Origin: Sulfurospirillum_A sp029027265
GTDB taxonomy: Bacteria > Campylobacterota > Campylobacteria > Campylobacterales > Sulfurospirillaceae
DNA: 64,000 nucleotides
Assembly (NCBI GenBank): GCA_029027265.1
Contig: CP093061.1
Span: 372,001-436,000 of the forward strand
Direction of reading: 5' to 3'
The position numbers were made by a program, and so were the translations under genes. Below, in pieces: positions 17,899-26,919 of the stretch. Position 1 is the stretch's first letter; the number at the start of each line of letters is the position of its first letter. The notes beneath the pieces are model-generated. The model had not been told where the DNA came from. It saw only the letters and a program-made list of their open reading frames with translations, and searched no databases.

Positions 17899-19143
17899 AT
17901 GATACAAACTACAATACCTTATATGCAAATTCGTGGAGGAAGTTCAAAAGGAATCTTTCTAAATAAAGAAGATTTACCTGCGGATATAACTTTACGTAAT
18001 CAAGTCATATTAAGTATTGTAGGAAGAGATACAAGACAAGTAGATGGACTTGGTGGTGCAAATCCTTTAACAAGTAAAGTTGCCATAGTTAGTCTCTCTA
18101 AAGACCAAAATGTAGATATAGATTTTTTGTTCATTCAAGTTGTTGTTGGAGAAGACAGAGTAGATAGCACACCAAATTGTGGAAATATCCTAGCAGGTGT
18201 TGGAGCTTTTGCTCTAGAATCAGGTTTACTTCAAGAACAAGGTGAAGAAACAAAAATCCGTGTAAAAATGATAAATAGCTACAATATTTGTGAGCTTGTA
18301 CTTCAAACACCAAATAAAAAAATAACTTATGAAGGATATACTTCCATAGATGGAGTTCCTGGATTTTCATCGCCTATTATTTGTAACTATATAGATATAG
18401 CAGGTTCAATTTGTGGTAGCTTGTTTCCAACAGGTGAAAAACTTGATGTTATTCAAGGAATACCTGTTACATGTATAGACAATGGAATGCCTGTAGTAAT
18501 TATACCTGCCTTAGAGTTTGGAAAAACTGGTTATGAAAGTTGTGATGAGCTTAGTGGGGATCAAGATTTTTTATCTAAATTAGAGAGTATTAGACTTGAA
18601 GCTGGTAGCATGATGGGTCTTGGAGATGTTAGTAAAAAAGTAATTCCAAAGATGACTTTAATTGCTCCTGCTCTAAAGGGAGGGAATATATGCACAAGAA
18701 CATTCATACCTCATACTTGTCACGCAGCAATTGGAGTTTTAGGAGCTGTATCAGTTGCCTCTGCATGTTTGTTTGAAAAAAGTGTTATGCATGGCATTGC
18801 TAAGATTACAAAAGAGTTAAAACAGAGTATTTCAGTAGAACATCCAAGTGGTGAATTTTCTATTAATTTAGAGTGCGAAATACTTAAAGGTGAACTTAAC
18901 GTAAAAAAAGCAGGTTTGCTAAGGACAGCACGACTACTTAGTCGTGGAAAAGCGTATATTCATGAAAGTATAAAAGATTTAATAACAAAAAATAATAAAG
19001 GAGATGTATTGGAAAAGAAAACTTGTATGGCACCTGATAATAATACAAAGAAACCAAAATATGAAGCTTTGAGTAATGCATGTGATGCTCATTGTCATGT
19101 ATTTGGTCCTCACTCTGAATTCCCTTATTCTCAAAAACGCTAG
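17899..19143 (+). CDS. ligU: 4-oxalomesaconate tautomerase (LigU/GalD, PrpF family), reading into LigI
   Basis: PrpF-fold isomerase acting on 4-oxalomesaconate in the protocatechuate 4,5-cleavage route. The motifs IPYMQIRGGSSKGIFL, LGGANPLTSKVAIV (catalytic Lys) and STPNCGNILAGVG (catalytic Cys) match LigU/GalD. The tautomerase domain ends about residue 360. No stop follows: the same frame continues into CDAHCHVFGP, the LigI N-terminus, and stops at 19141 because of an apparent indel at 19133-19137. In another frame TAATAA (18993) lies directly before AAGGAG, so the original end of the gene may have been there and the fusion secondary. Confidence 0.85.
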   Translation: MIQTTIPYMQIRGGSSKGIFLNKEDLPADITLRNQVILSIVGRDTRQVDGLGGANPLTSKVAIVSLSKDQNVDIDFLFIQVVVGEDRVDSTPNCGNILAGVGAFALESGLLQEQGEETKIRVKMINSYNICELVLQTPNKKITYEGYTSIDGVPGFSSPIICNYIDIAGSICGSLFPTGEKLDVIQGIPVTCIDNGMPVVIIPALEFGKTGYESCDELSGDQDFLSKLESIRLEAGSMMGLGDVSKKVIPKMTLIAPALKGGNICTRTFIPHTCHAAIGVLGAVSVASACLFEKSVMHGIAKITKELKQSISVEHPSGEFSINLECEILKGELNVKKAGLLRTARLLSRGKAYIHESIKDLITKNNKGDVLEKKTCMAPDNNTKKPKYEALSNACDAHCHVFGPHSEFPYSQKR

Positions 19144-19882
19144 CTATTGGCCACCTGATGCTCCTCAGAGTGCGTTAAGAAAGATGCATGATAAATTAGG
19201 TATTAAAAGAGCAATTCTAGTTCAAGCTAGTTGTCATGGAACGGACAATAGAGCAATGATTGATGCAATACAAAAAGACCCAAAAAGATATAAAGGTGTT
19301 TGTATAGCAGATGATAGTTTTAGTAACGAAGATTTTAAATACCTTGATGACAATGGTGTAAAAGGTGTACGTTTTAATTTTGTAACACACTTAGGAGGAG
19401 CTCCGAATCTTGAAGTAATGGAAAATGTAATTAAAAAAGTTATCCCTTTAGGATGGCATTTAGTTATACATGTAAATGCAGAAGATATTATTAAATATGA
19501 AGATTTTTTTGCTAAATTTGATTTACCTATTGTAGTTGATCATATGGGAAGAGTTCCAACTTCCAAAGGTGTTGAACAAGAAGCTTATAAAATATTATGT
19601 AAATTTATGAAAAAACCTAACTGGTGGGTTAAAATTTGTGGAGCGGAAAGAATTGCTGTGCAACCTCCTTTTTATGATGCAATTCCTTATGCTCAAGGTT
19701 TGGTCGCAATTGCTCCTGATAGGATTTTATGGGGAACTGATTATCCTCATCCAAATATTAAAGAGCATATGCCAAATGATGCAGATTTATTAGATTTATT
19801 GCCATTAATTGTGCCAGATATTACACTACAAAAGAAAATTCTTGTTGATAATCCAGCAAGATTATATGGATTTGAGGATTAA
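19009..19882 (+). pseudogene. ligI: 2-pyrone-4,6-dicarboxylate lactonase LigI, frame broken in an A5 run
   Basis: LigI hydrolyses 2-pyrone-4,6-dicarboxylate to 4-oxalomesaconate; it is an amidohydrolase. The N-terminus (DAHCHVFGP, metal-site H-x-H) lies in the frame of the upstream gene; the rest lies one frame over (VQASCHGTDN, GVRFNFVTHLGG, VDHMGR, LWGTDYPHPN). Deleting one base in the A run 19133-19137 gives an ungapped match to the family around FPYS and WPPDAP. The preferred start is TTG 19009, five bases after AAAGGAG; ATG 19027 is the alternative. All catalytic parts survive, so a sequencing error is as likely as decay. Confidence 0.85.
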
Positions 19883-19885
19883 ATT

Positions 19886-20617
19886 ATGTTAAGAGAACAA
19901 GTATTAGGTGTCGCGGTTAAGCACATTAATAGAGCTGAAAAAGAGCAAATAGAGAGATTGGAAAAACTAGGAAGTGCAACTGTTCATGAAGCACAAAAAA
20001 GAGTTGGTCAGTTTAAATCAACATTAAAACCAGTTTTTGAAGGAGTGAGAATAGCAGGCTCTGCAATTACAGTTTTATTACAACCTGGAGATAACTGGAT
20101 GTTACATGTAGCTATGGAATTAGCCCTTCCTGGTGATGTTATTATTGCAACATGCACAACAGATAATGACGATGGTTTTTTTGGAGATTTATTAGCAAGT
20201 TCTGCTATTGCACAAGGAGTTAAAGGATTAATCATTGAAGGTGGAGTAAGAGATACCAGAGATTTAAAACAGATGAATTTTCCTGTTTGGTCAAGAGCCA
20301 TAAGTATTAGAGGAACTGTTAAAAATACGTTAGGTTCTGTAAATATTCCTATTATTTGTGCTGGACAACAGATAAATCCAGGCGATATCGTAATAGCTGA
20401 TGATGATGGTATTTGTGTTGTTCCTTATGAAAATGCACAAAGAGTTGCTGATGCAGCTGAAAAAAGAGAAGCTTACGAAAGTGAAAAAAGAGCCGAATTT
20501 GAAAAAGGTGTTTTAGGTTTAGACTTATATAAGATGAGAGAACCTTTAAAAAAGGCAGGGTTTAAATATTTTGATACAAACGAAGAATTAATAAAAGGAT
20601 TATCCAATGATTATTGA
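19886..20617 (+). CDS. ligK: 4-carboxy-4-hydroxy-2-oxoadipate aldolase LigK (RraA-like fold)
   Basis: Cleaves 4-carboxy-4-hydroxy-2-oxoadipate to pyruvate and oxaloacetate, the last step of the pathway, and may also decarboxylate oxaloacetate. The motifs LGSATVHEAQKR at the N-terminus, GDVIIATC, and GLIIEGGVRDTRDL (Arg and Asp of the metal/pyruvate site) are characteristic, and IVIADDDGICVVP follows. 243 residues. GAGGA precedes ATG. It overlaps ligJ by 11 bases. Confidence 0.92.
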   Translation: MLREQVLGVAVKHINRAEKEQIERLEKLGSATVHEAQKRVGQFKSTLKPVFEGVRIAGSAITVLLQPGDNWMLHVAMELALPGDVIIATCTTDNDDGFFGDLLASSAIAQGVKGLIIEGGVRDTRDLKQMNFPVWSRAISIRGTVKNTLGSVNIPIICAGQQINPGDIVIADDDGICVVPYENAQRVADAAEKREAYESEKRAEFEKGVLGLDLYKMREPLKKAGFKYFDTNEELIKGLSNDY

Positions 20618-21641
20618 TTGTCATGGACACTATACAACTGCACCAGATGAACTTGGTGTTTATAGAGAGCAACAAAAAGAAGAATTAGAGAAAGACCCTT
20701 TAGTTGAACATGTAAAAGGGGTAATTAATATTACAGATGAACAATTGAAGCAGAGTATTGAAAATAATCAATTAAAACTTCAAAAGCAAAGAGGCACAGA
20801 TTTAACAATTTTTTCTCCAAGAGCATCTTGGATGGGACATCATATTGGAAATCTAACAACAAGTAAAAATTGGAGTGAACATTGTAATGATTTAATAGCT
20901 CGAATTGTTAAACTGTATCCAAAAAACTTTGTAGGAGCAGCACAACTTCCTCAATCTCCTGGATATGAAATCCAAGCGAGTGTAGTTGAACTTGAACGTT
21001 GCGTTAAAGAGTTGGGATTTATAGGATGTAATTTAAATCCAGATCCATCAGGTGGATTTTGGAATGATGTTCCACCTTTAGATGATAAATATTGGTATCC
21101 GTTGTATGAAAAAATGGTTGAACTTGATGTTCCAGCTATGGTTCATGTAAGTGGTTCTTGTAACTGTGCTTTTCACTCAACTTCATCACACTATTTAGGA
21201 GCAGATACAACTGCTTTCACTCAACTAATGATGAGTAAAACACTATTTAAAGATTTTCCAACATTGAAGTTTATTATTCCTCATGGTGGTGGAGCTGTTC
21301 CTTACCACTGGGGTAGGTTTAGAGGTTTTACTGATATGTTAGATTTAGACAATTTAAACTCTATTATAGAAAACAATATCTATTTTGATACTTGTGTTTA
21401 TCATCAAGAGGGAATTGATTTATTAGTAGATGTAGTCCCAACTAAGAATATTTTGTTTGCTTCTGAAATGATTGGAGCAGTTAGAGGAATTGATCCTCAA
21501 ACAGGACATTATTTTGATGATACAAAAAGATATATAACTGGTGCCAAAATTAGTGATGAAAAGAAAAAAATGATTTTTGAAGACAATATCAAAACTGTTT
21601 TCCCAAGAATCAACGCACATATTGAAAAATATTGTGTATAA
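20607..21641 (+). CDS. ligJ: 4-oxalomesaconate hydratase LigJ
   Basis: Zinc amidohydrolase-fold hydratase forming 4-carboxy-4-hydroxy-2-oxoadipate. It begins MIIDCHGHYTTAP (H-x-H metal site) and has FSPRASWMGHHIG, ELGFIGCNLNPDPSGG, MVHVSGSCN, IIPHGGGAVPYHWGRFRG and ASEMIGAVRGIDPQTG, closely matching remembered Sphingobium LigJ. The 344-residue length matches. It overlaps ligK by 11 bases and precedes ligA by 17 bases. Confidence 0.95.
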   Translation: MIIDCHGHYTTAPDELGVYREQQKEELEKDPLVEHVKGVINITDEQLKQSIENNQLKLQKQRGTDLTIFSPRASWMGHHIGNLTTSKNWSEHCNDLIARIVKLYPKNFVGAAQLPQSPGYEIQASVVELERCVKELGFIGCNLNPDPSGGFWNDVPPLDDKYWYPLYEKMVELDVPAMVHVSGSCNCAFHSTSSHYLGADTTAFTQLMMSKTLFKDFPTLKFIIPHGGGAVPYHWGRFRGFTDMLDLDNLNSIIENNIYFDTCVYHQEGIDLLVDVVPTKNILFASEMIGAVRGIDPQTGHYFDDTKRYITGAKISDEKKKMIFEDNIKTVFPRINAHIEKYCV

Positions 21642-21658
21642 GAGCTTAAGGAGATAAA

Positions 21659-22051
21659 ATGAAAGATTACAACGATATTCCAGGTACTTATATTTTTGAT
21701 ATAACAATGTCTCAAAAAGGTTATGGTTTAAATAAATTTTGTGAAACATTAAATAGAGAAGTAGGAAGAGACCAATTTCTAAATAATGAAGATGAATATT
21801 TAAAAACTTTTGGCATGAGCGAAGAACAACAAGAGGCAGTAAAGAAAAGAGATATTAATAAGCTGTTAGAACTAGGTGGAAATATCTACTATGTATTTAA
21901 AATTGCAGCTGTACTTGGACACTCTATGCAAGCAGTTGGAGCCATGATGTCAGATGAAGGAATGAGCGAAAAACAATTCCAACAAATGATGATAAATGGT
22001 GGCCGTCCTATAGAAGGGAATAGAAGTAAAAAGGAGAACAATAATGGCTAA
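21659..22051 (+). CDS. ligA: Protocatechuate 4,5-dioxygenase, alpha subunit LigA
   Basis: Small helical subunit that caps the active site of the LigAB extradiol dioxygenase. The sequence IPGTYIFDITMSQKGYGLNK, then LNREVGRDQF, YLKTFGMSEEQ and a C-terminal GRPIEGNRS match LigA. 130 residues, the usual size. AAGGAG lies six bases before ATG. It overlaps ligB by eight bases, consistent with 1:1 subunit synthesis. Confidence 0.95.
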   Translation: MKDYNDIPGTYIFDITMSQKGYGLNKFCETLNREVGRDQFLNNEDEYLKTFGMSEEQQEAVKKRDINKLLELGGNIYYVFKIAAVLGHSMQAVGAMMSDEGMSEKQFQQMMINGGRPIEGNRSKKENNNG

Positions 22052-22886
22052 AATTATTGGCGGTATTGGAACATCACACATTCCAACGGTAGGTAAGGTA
22101 ATAGATAATGATGAAATGCATGGAGAATATTGGGAACCTTTTGTAAAAGGGATTCAGCCTGCACGTGAGTGGATGAAAAAAAATAGACCAGATGTTTGTA
22201 TTATTGTATATAACGACCATGGTTCAAATTTTTCTTTAAAAGACATTATTCCTTTTGGTATTGGCATGGGTGAAGAATTTTTGCCAGCAGATGAAGGTTA
22301 TGGAAGAAGAAATATTCCTACATGTAAAGGATATCCTGCACTTTCAGCTCATATTGCAGAATCACTAATATTTGATGAATTTGATATTGTTTTATCAAAT
22401 GAATTAGATGTAGATCATGGATTAACTGTTCCTTTATCAATTTTGTATGACCAGCCTAAAGAGTGGCCTTGTAAAATCATTCCAATTTACGTAGGTGTTG
22501 TTCAATACCCACAACCTAGAGGTAATAGATGTTATAACCTTGGACGTGCTATTAGAAAAGCAGTTGATTCATTTGATGAAGATATAACTGTAGCGATTTT
22601 AGGAACAGGTGGATTGTCACATCAACTTCAAGGTCCAAGAGCTGGTTTAATAAACCAAGATTATGATAAAAAATGGTTAGATGGATTAGTAAATACTCCA
22701 CTCATTACTAAAGATATTTCACATACAGAATTACTAAGAGAAGCTGGTTCAGAAGGCATTGAAGCAATTATGTGGTTAGTTATGCGAGGGGCTATGGATG
22801 AAGAAGTTGAAGAAGTTTATAGATTCATGCATACTCCAGTATCAAATACTAATTACTCATTAACAATATTAGAAAACAAGAAATAG
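22044..22886 (+). CDS. ligB: Protocatechuate 4,5-dioxygenase, beta (catalytic) subunit LigB
   Basis: Type II extradiol dioxygenase that opens protocatechuate at C4-C5 with Fe(II) and O2. It begins with GGIGTSHIPTVG (His12 iron ligand), then IIVYNDHGSNF (second His), DVDHGLTVPLS, LGTGGLSHQLQGPRAGLIN and REAGSEGIEAIMW (Glu ligand). These follow Sphingobium LigB closely. 280 residues, lacking only the variable C-terminal tail. AAAAGGAG precedes the start. The enzyme needs oxygen, implying at least microaerobic aromatic use. Confidence 0.96.
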   Translation: MAKIIGGIGTSHIPTVGKVIDNDEMHGEYWEPFVKGIQPAREWMKKNRPDVCIIVYNDHGSNFSLKDIIPFGIGMGEEFLPADEGYGRRNIPTCKGYPALSAHIAESLIFDEFDIVLSNELDVDHGLTVPLSILYDQPKEWPCKIIPIYVGVVQYPQPRGNRCYNLGRAIRKAVDSFDEDITVAILGTGGLSHQLQGPRAGLINQDYDKKWLDGLVNTPLITKDISHTELLREAGSEGIEAIMWLVMRGAMDEEVEEVYRFMHTPVSNTNYSLTILENKK

Positions 22887-22896
22887 GAGAGAAGGA

Positions 22897-23838
22897 ATGA
22901 AAATTTGTGTTATAGGAAATGGAGCTTTCGGAAAAAAACATTTAGCAGCACTACAAAATATTGAAGATGTTGAAGTTGTTTGTCTTGTTGGTGCAAGAGA
23001 AGAGAGTACTAAAAAGGTAGCTGATGAATATGGTATCCCCTCATGGACAACATCTTTAGATGAGGCATTAGCTATGGATTTTGAAGCGGCAATTATTGCA
23101 AGTCCGACTCAAATTCATGCCGAGCAAGCAATTGCAGCAATGAGAGCTGGAAAACATGTGATGATTGAAATTCCAATGGCAGATACTTTAGTTGATGCAC
23201 AAGCAATTGTAGATGTTCAAAAAGAGACTGGACTTATTGCTATGGCTGGTCATACAAGAAGATTTAATCCTTCTCATCAATATGTTCATAATAAAATAAA
23301 AAATGGTGAATTAAATATCCAACAAATGGATGTACAAACTTACTTTTTTAGAAGAACAAATACAAATGCATTAGGCGAAGCAAGAAGTTGGACAGATCAT
23401 CTTTTATGGCATCACGCTTGTCATACAGTTGATCTGTTTGCTTATCAAACAGATGAAGAAATTTCTGAAGTACAAGCTATGCAAGGTCCAATTCACCCAG
23501 AACTTGGAATTGCACTTGATATGAGTATTGGACTTAAAACTCCAAGTGGAAAACTTTGTACTTTGTCATTATCATTTAATAATGATGGACCATTCGGAAC
23601 ATTTTTTAGATATATCTGTGACAATGGAACATATTTAGCTAGATATGATGATTTATTCAATGGGAAAGATGAGCAAATTGATGTATCGAAAGTTGCAGTA
23701 TCTATGAATGGAATTGAACTTCAAGATAGAGAATTTATTACGGCTATCAAAGAGGGACGAGAGCCAAATGCAAGTGTACAACAAGCACTGAGTGCAATGA
23801 AAGTACTTGACGCTTTAGAAAAAAAATTACAAAATTAA
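22897..23838 (+). CDS. ligC: 4-carboxy-2-hydroxymuconate-6-semialdehyde dehydrogenase LigC
   Basis: Gfo/Idh/MocA-family NADP-dependent enzyme oxidising the ring-cleavage product to 2-pyrone-4,6-dicarboxylate. It begins MKICVIGNGAFGKKHL (Rossmann glycines) and has IIASPTQIHAEQAI, GHTRRFNPSHQYVHNKI, RSWTDHLLWHHACHTVDLF and SLSFNNDGPFGTFFRYICDN, nearly identical to remembered LigC sequences. 313 residues. GGAGAG and AAGG precede ATG. Confidence 0.95.
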   Translation: MKICVIGNGAFGKKHLAALQNIEDVEVVCLVGAREESTKKVADEYGIPSWTTSLDEALAMDFEAAIIASPTQIHAEQAIAAMRAGKHVMIEIPMADTLVDAQAIVDVQKETGLIAMAGHTRRFNPSHQYVHNKIKNGELNIQQMDVQTYFFRRTNTNALGEARSWTDHLLWHHACHTVDLFAYQTDEEISEVQAMQGPIHPELGIALDMSIGLKTPSGKLCTLSLSFNNDGPFGTFFRYICDNGTYLARYDDLFNGKDEQIDVSKVAVSMNGIELQDREFITAIKEGREPNASVQQALSAMKVLDALEKKLQN

Positions 23839-23854
23839 TTAAAAGGATTAAAAG

Positions 23855-24889
23855 ATGAAAAAATTATTTACAAAAGGTGCTATTGTTTTAGCAGGTTCTA
23901 TTGTTTTAACAGGTTCACTCTGGGCAAAAACAGAGGTATTGACAGTTCATCACTTTTTAAGTCCAAAAGCACCAGCACATACAAAATTATTGATGCCATG
24001 GGCCAAAAAAATTGAAAAAATGTCTAATGGAAGAATCAAAATTGAAATTTTTCCTTCAATGAGTATGGGTGGAAAACCAAATGAGCTTTATAAGCAAGCA
24101 AGAAATGGTTCAGCTGATATTGTTTGGACAGTTGCTGGATATACGCCAGGAGTTTTTCCAAGAACAGAAGTTTATGAATTACCAACAGTTCATCGTGGCT
24201 CATCTTTGGCAACCACAATTGCAATTAGAGAAAATTTTGATTTAATTAAAGATGATTTTAAGAAGATTAAACCTCTTTTAATTCATACACATGCAGGAAA
24301 TGCAATTCATATGACAGACAAAAAAGTAGAATCTGTTTCTGATTTAAAAGGCATGAAACTAAGAACACCTTCAAGAACTGGTGCTTGGTTGATTGAAGAG
24401 TTTGGTGCAGAACCAGTTGGTATGCCGATGCCTTCTTTCCCTCAAGCATTGTCAAAAAAAGCTGTTGATGGAGGATTGATTCCTTTTGAAGTATTTCCTC
24501 CTTTTAAATTTTACCAATTAACTAAGTACTCAGCTGAAGGTGAAAATGGAGATAGATTTGGTACTTCAGTATTTTTATTATTAATGAATAAAGATAGATT
24601 TAATAGCCTATCAAAAGAGTTACAAGACATTATAGAAGAGAGTTTCAATATGGATATGGTAAAGCATATTGGTCAAGTATGGATGGATATTGAAAAACCA
24701 GGTATGAAAATGCAAGCAGGCTCTAAAGATTCTGAAATAGTTAAATTAGATGCTAAAACAATGTCCGAGTTTAATAAAGCTGGTCAAAAAGTTGTTGATA
24801 GATGGGTTAAAGAAGTAAGTAAAAAAGGTATTGATGGACAAAAACTTGTTGATGAAGCAAGAAAGGCAATTGCTAAAAATAGCAAGTAA
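23855..24889 (+). CDS. dctP: TRAP transporter substrate-binding protein, DctP family
   Basis: The signal peptide (residues 1-24, cut after LTGSLWA) is followed by the DctP fold: FLSPKAPAHTKLLMPWAKKI, NGRIKIEIFPSMSMGG, LKGMKLRTPSRTGAW (Arg that binds the substrate carboxylate) and SKKAVDGGLIPFEVF. 344 residues. In the periplasm it delivers an organic acid to the DctQM permease. Its place between ligC and pobA suggests the ligand is an aromatic acid such as 4-hydroxybenzoate or protocatechuate (inference). Confidence 0.92.
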   Translation: MKKLFTKGAIVLAGSIVLTGSLWAKTEVLTVHHFLSPKAPAHTKLLMPWAKKIEKMSNGRIKIEIFPSMSMGGKPNELYKQARNGSADIVWTVAGYTPGVFPRTEVYELPTVHRGSSLATTIAIRENFDLIKDDFKKIKPLLIHTHAGNAIHMTDKKVESVSDLKGMKLRTPSRTGAWLIEEFGAEPVGMPMPSFPQALSKKAVDGGLIPFEVFPPFKFYQLTKYSAEGENGDRFGTSVFLLLMNKDRFNSLSKELQDIIEESFNMDMVKHIGQVWMDIEKPGMKMQAGSKDSEIVKLDAKTMSEFNKAGQKVVDRWVKEVSKKGIDGQKLVDEARKAIAKNSK

Positions 24890-24901
24890 AAAGGTTAAAG
24901 T

Positions 24902-25408
24902 ATGGAAGCAGGATTAAGAAAAACTTGTCTTTGGTGGGTATATTTATCAGGAGTATTGTTACTACTTGTAGTATTAACAACTGTTGTAAATATCACTGCT
25001 TTTGGACTCGATAAAATTGCGAGAATTTACGGATCTAATGTTGGAGCTCTTCCGGGGTATGAGGATTTTGTGAAATTATCAATGAGCTGTATTGCACTAA
25101 TGTTTTTTCCTTGGGCACAAGCTGAACGGGGGCATATATCTGTAGATTTTTTTGTAAATAAGTTTTCTTATGCTTGGCAAAAATATCTTGATATTTTATG
25201 GTTAAGTTTAACTTTAATATTGGTTGTTTTTTTAGGAATTTTAATGTTCTTAGGGATGCTTGAATCAAAAGATGATGGAGCATTATCGAGCATATTAGGT
25301 TGGGTAGAATGGCCTTTTTATATTCCAGGTGTTATTTCATTAGTATTATGGGCATTAGTGTTGGTGTATCAAATATTTGTTCATAAAGGAGAAAAACTAA
25401 ATGATTGA
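24902..25408 (+). CDS. dctQ: TRAP transporter small permease, DctQ family
   Basis: 168 residues with four membrane helices (about 10-30, 55-70, 85-115 and 130-155) and the DctQ hallmark AERGHISVDFF after helix two. It forms the membrane complex with DctM. It overlaps dctM by eight bases; AAGG lies before ATG. Confidence 0.88.
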   Translation: MEAGLRKTCLWWVYLSGVLLLLVVLTTVVNITAFGLDKIARIYGSNVGALPGYEDFVKLSMSCIALMFFPWAQAERGHISVDFFVNKFSYAWQKYLDILWLSLTLILVVFLGILMFLGMLESKDDGALSSILGWVEWPFYIPGVISLVLWALVLVYQIFVHKGEKLND

Positions 25409-26798
25409 AAAAGAACTTATTGGACTTGCAGGAATTATAGTTTTTTTCATTTTATTGATACTTAAAGCTCGAGTTGCTTTTGCCATGGTATTTGTAGGAA
25501 TTGTAGGAACATTTGCATTGTCTTTATCTGTATCTTACATTAGATTTGAGCCATATATTTTACAGTTTAAGAGTCTATTATGGGAAAATTTAGCTTCTTA
25601 TGAGCTTTCTGTAATACCTCTGTTTATTTTAATGGGGGCACTTGCAAGCCATATAAAACTAGCACAAGATTTGTTTATGGGAGTGAATGCAATTTTAGGT
25701 AAATTTCCAGGTGGTCTATGCATCGCAGCTATTGGAGCATGTGCAGGCTTTGGAGCAGTTTCTGGTTCATCATTAGCAACTGCTTCAACAATGGGTAAAA
25801 TTGCATATCCTGAGCTTAAAAAACTTGGATATTCACCCCGGTTAGCTACTGGAACTTTAGCTGCGGGAGGAACATTAGGAATATTAATTCCTCCCTCAGT
25901 TGCATTGATTTTATATGCAATTGTTGTTGAAGCTTCTATTATTGAAATGTTCCAAGCAGCAGTAATACCAGGGTTAATTGCAGTTTTGTTTTTTATGTTA
26001 GTTATTGTAATACAAGTTAGACTTAAGCCAGAAATTGCTCCTATTCCTAAACCACTAAGTAAAAAAGAGAGGAATAGAGCACTATTGCGACTCATCCCAG
26101 TAGTTTTGACTTTTGGATCTATTATTCTTGGACTTGGATTAGGATTGTTTACTCCAACACCAGCAGCAGCTGCTGGAGTATTTATTATCTCTATGTATGG
26201 TCTGTTTTTAAGAGTTAAAAATGGTAAAGGTGAAGGTTTAACATTTGTTAGGTTAAGAGATAGTTTGGTTGAAACAGCAACAACAAGTGCAATGTTATAC
26301 TTTATTCTTTTTGGTGCAGAAGTTTTAAAAGGATTTTTCTCTCGCTCTGGACTTCCTCAAGGAATTGCTCAGTGGGCAATGACGGTTCAAGTAAATCCTT
26401 GGATTGTATTAATTGGTATTTTAATTATTTTAATTATTCTTGGTTTCTTTATGGATTCTCTAGCAATGATTTTAGTTGTTATTCCTTTTATATGGCCAGT
26501 CCTCATTAATATTAATGGTGGAGAATATATCAGTGCAGCAGACTCTGCTTTTGGAATGAATTTAGATGATCTGAAAATATGGTTTGGGATACTTTCATTG
26601 GTAGTAATTGAGCTAGGGTTAATTACGCCACCGGTGGGGTTAAATGTATTTATTATCTCTAAAATCGCAACTGATGTACCAATGATGGAGACATTTAAAG
26701 GAGTATTCCCATTTTTTAGTGTTGAAATTGTAAGAATAGCTTTATTACTTTTTGCACCACCAATAGTATTAATAATGCCAAGGTTATTAGCCGGATAG
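25401..26798 (+). CDS. dctM: TRAP transporter large permease, DctM family
   Basis: 465 residues with about twelve helices. Family motifs are GFGAVSGSSLATASTMGKIA, TLAAGGTLGILIPPSVALIL, DSLAMILVVIPFIWPVL and GLITPPVGLNVFII, forming the Na+/substrate hairpins. It completes the TRAP system. A hairpin follows the stop, dividing the block into an upstream lig-dct unit and a downstream dioxygenase-pobA unit. Confidence 0.93.
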   Translation: MIEKELIGLAGIIVFFILLILKARVAFAMVFVGIVGTFALSLSVSYIRFEPYILQFKSLLWENLASYELSVIPLFILMGALASHIKLAQDLFMGVNAILGKFPGGLCIAAIGACAGFGAVSGSSLATASTMGKIAYPELKKLGYSPRLATGTLAAGGTLGILIPPSVALILYAIVVEASIIEMFQAAVIPGLIAVLFFMLVIVIQVRLKPEIAPIPKPLSKKERNRALLRLIPVVLTFGSIILGLGLGLFTPTPAAAAGVFIISMYGLFLRVKNGKGEGLTFVRLRDSLVETATTSAMLYFILFGAEVLKGFFSRSGLPQGIAQWAMTVQVNPWIVLIGILIILIILGFFMDSLAMILVVIPFIWPVLININGGEYISAADSAFGMNLDDLKIWFGILSLVVIELGLITPPVGLNVFIISKIATDVPMMETFKGVFPFFSVEIVRIALLLFAPPIVLIMPRLLAG

Positions 26799-26806
26799 AA
26801 TTTATA

Positions 26807-26838
26807 GAAAATAGTGAATTTAAGCTATTTTCTTTAGT
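26807..26838 (+). terminator. Probable terminator or attenuating hairpin after dctM
   Basis: GAAAATAG and CTATTTTC form a perfect eight-base-pair stem around a ten-base loop, followed by TTTAGT. The U-tract is weak, so some read-through is likely. Confidence 0.5.
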
Positions 26839-26919
26839 AAAAGAGAGTCTATTAATTAGACAAAAGCAGAGATAAGGAATTTAACTTATTTTCCATTTTT
26901 TTATATTTAAGGAGATAGA

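Noticed and set aside
19076..19882. A LigI gene starting at ATG 19076
   Set aside because: That ATG lies out of frame with the conserved DAHCHVFGP start, which would be lost; the frameshift explanation fits the family alignment better.
25598..26095. 165-residue minus-strand frame within dctM
   Set aside because: Antisense of the conserved DctM glycine-rich helices; no independent evidence.
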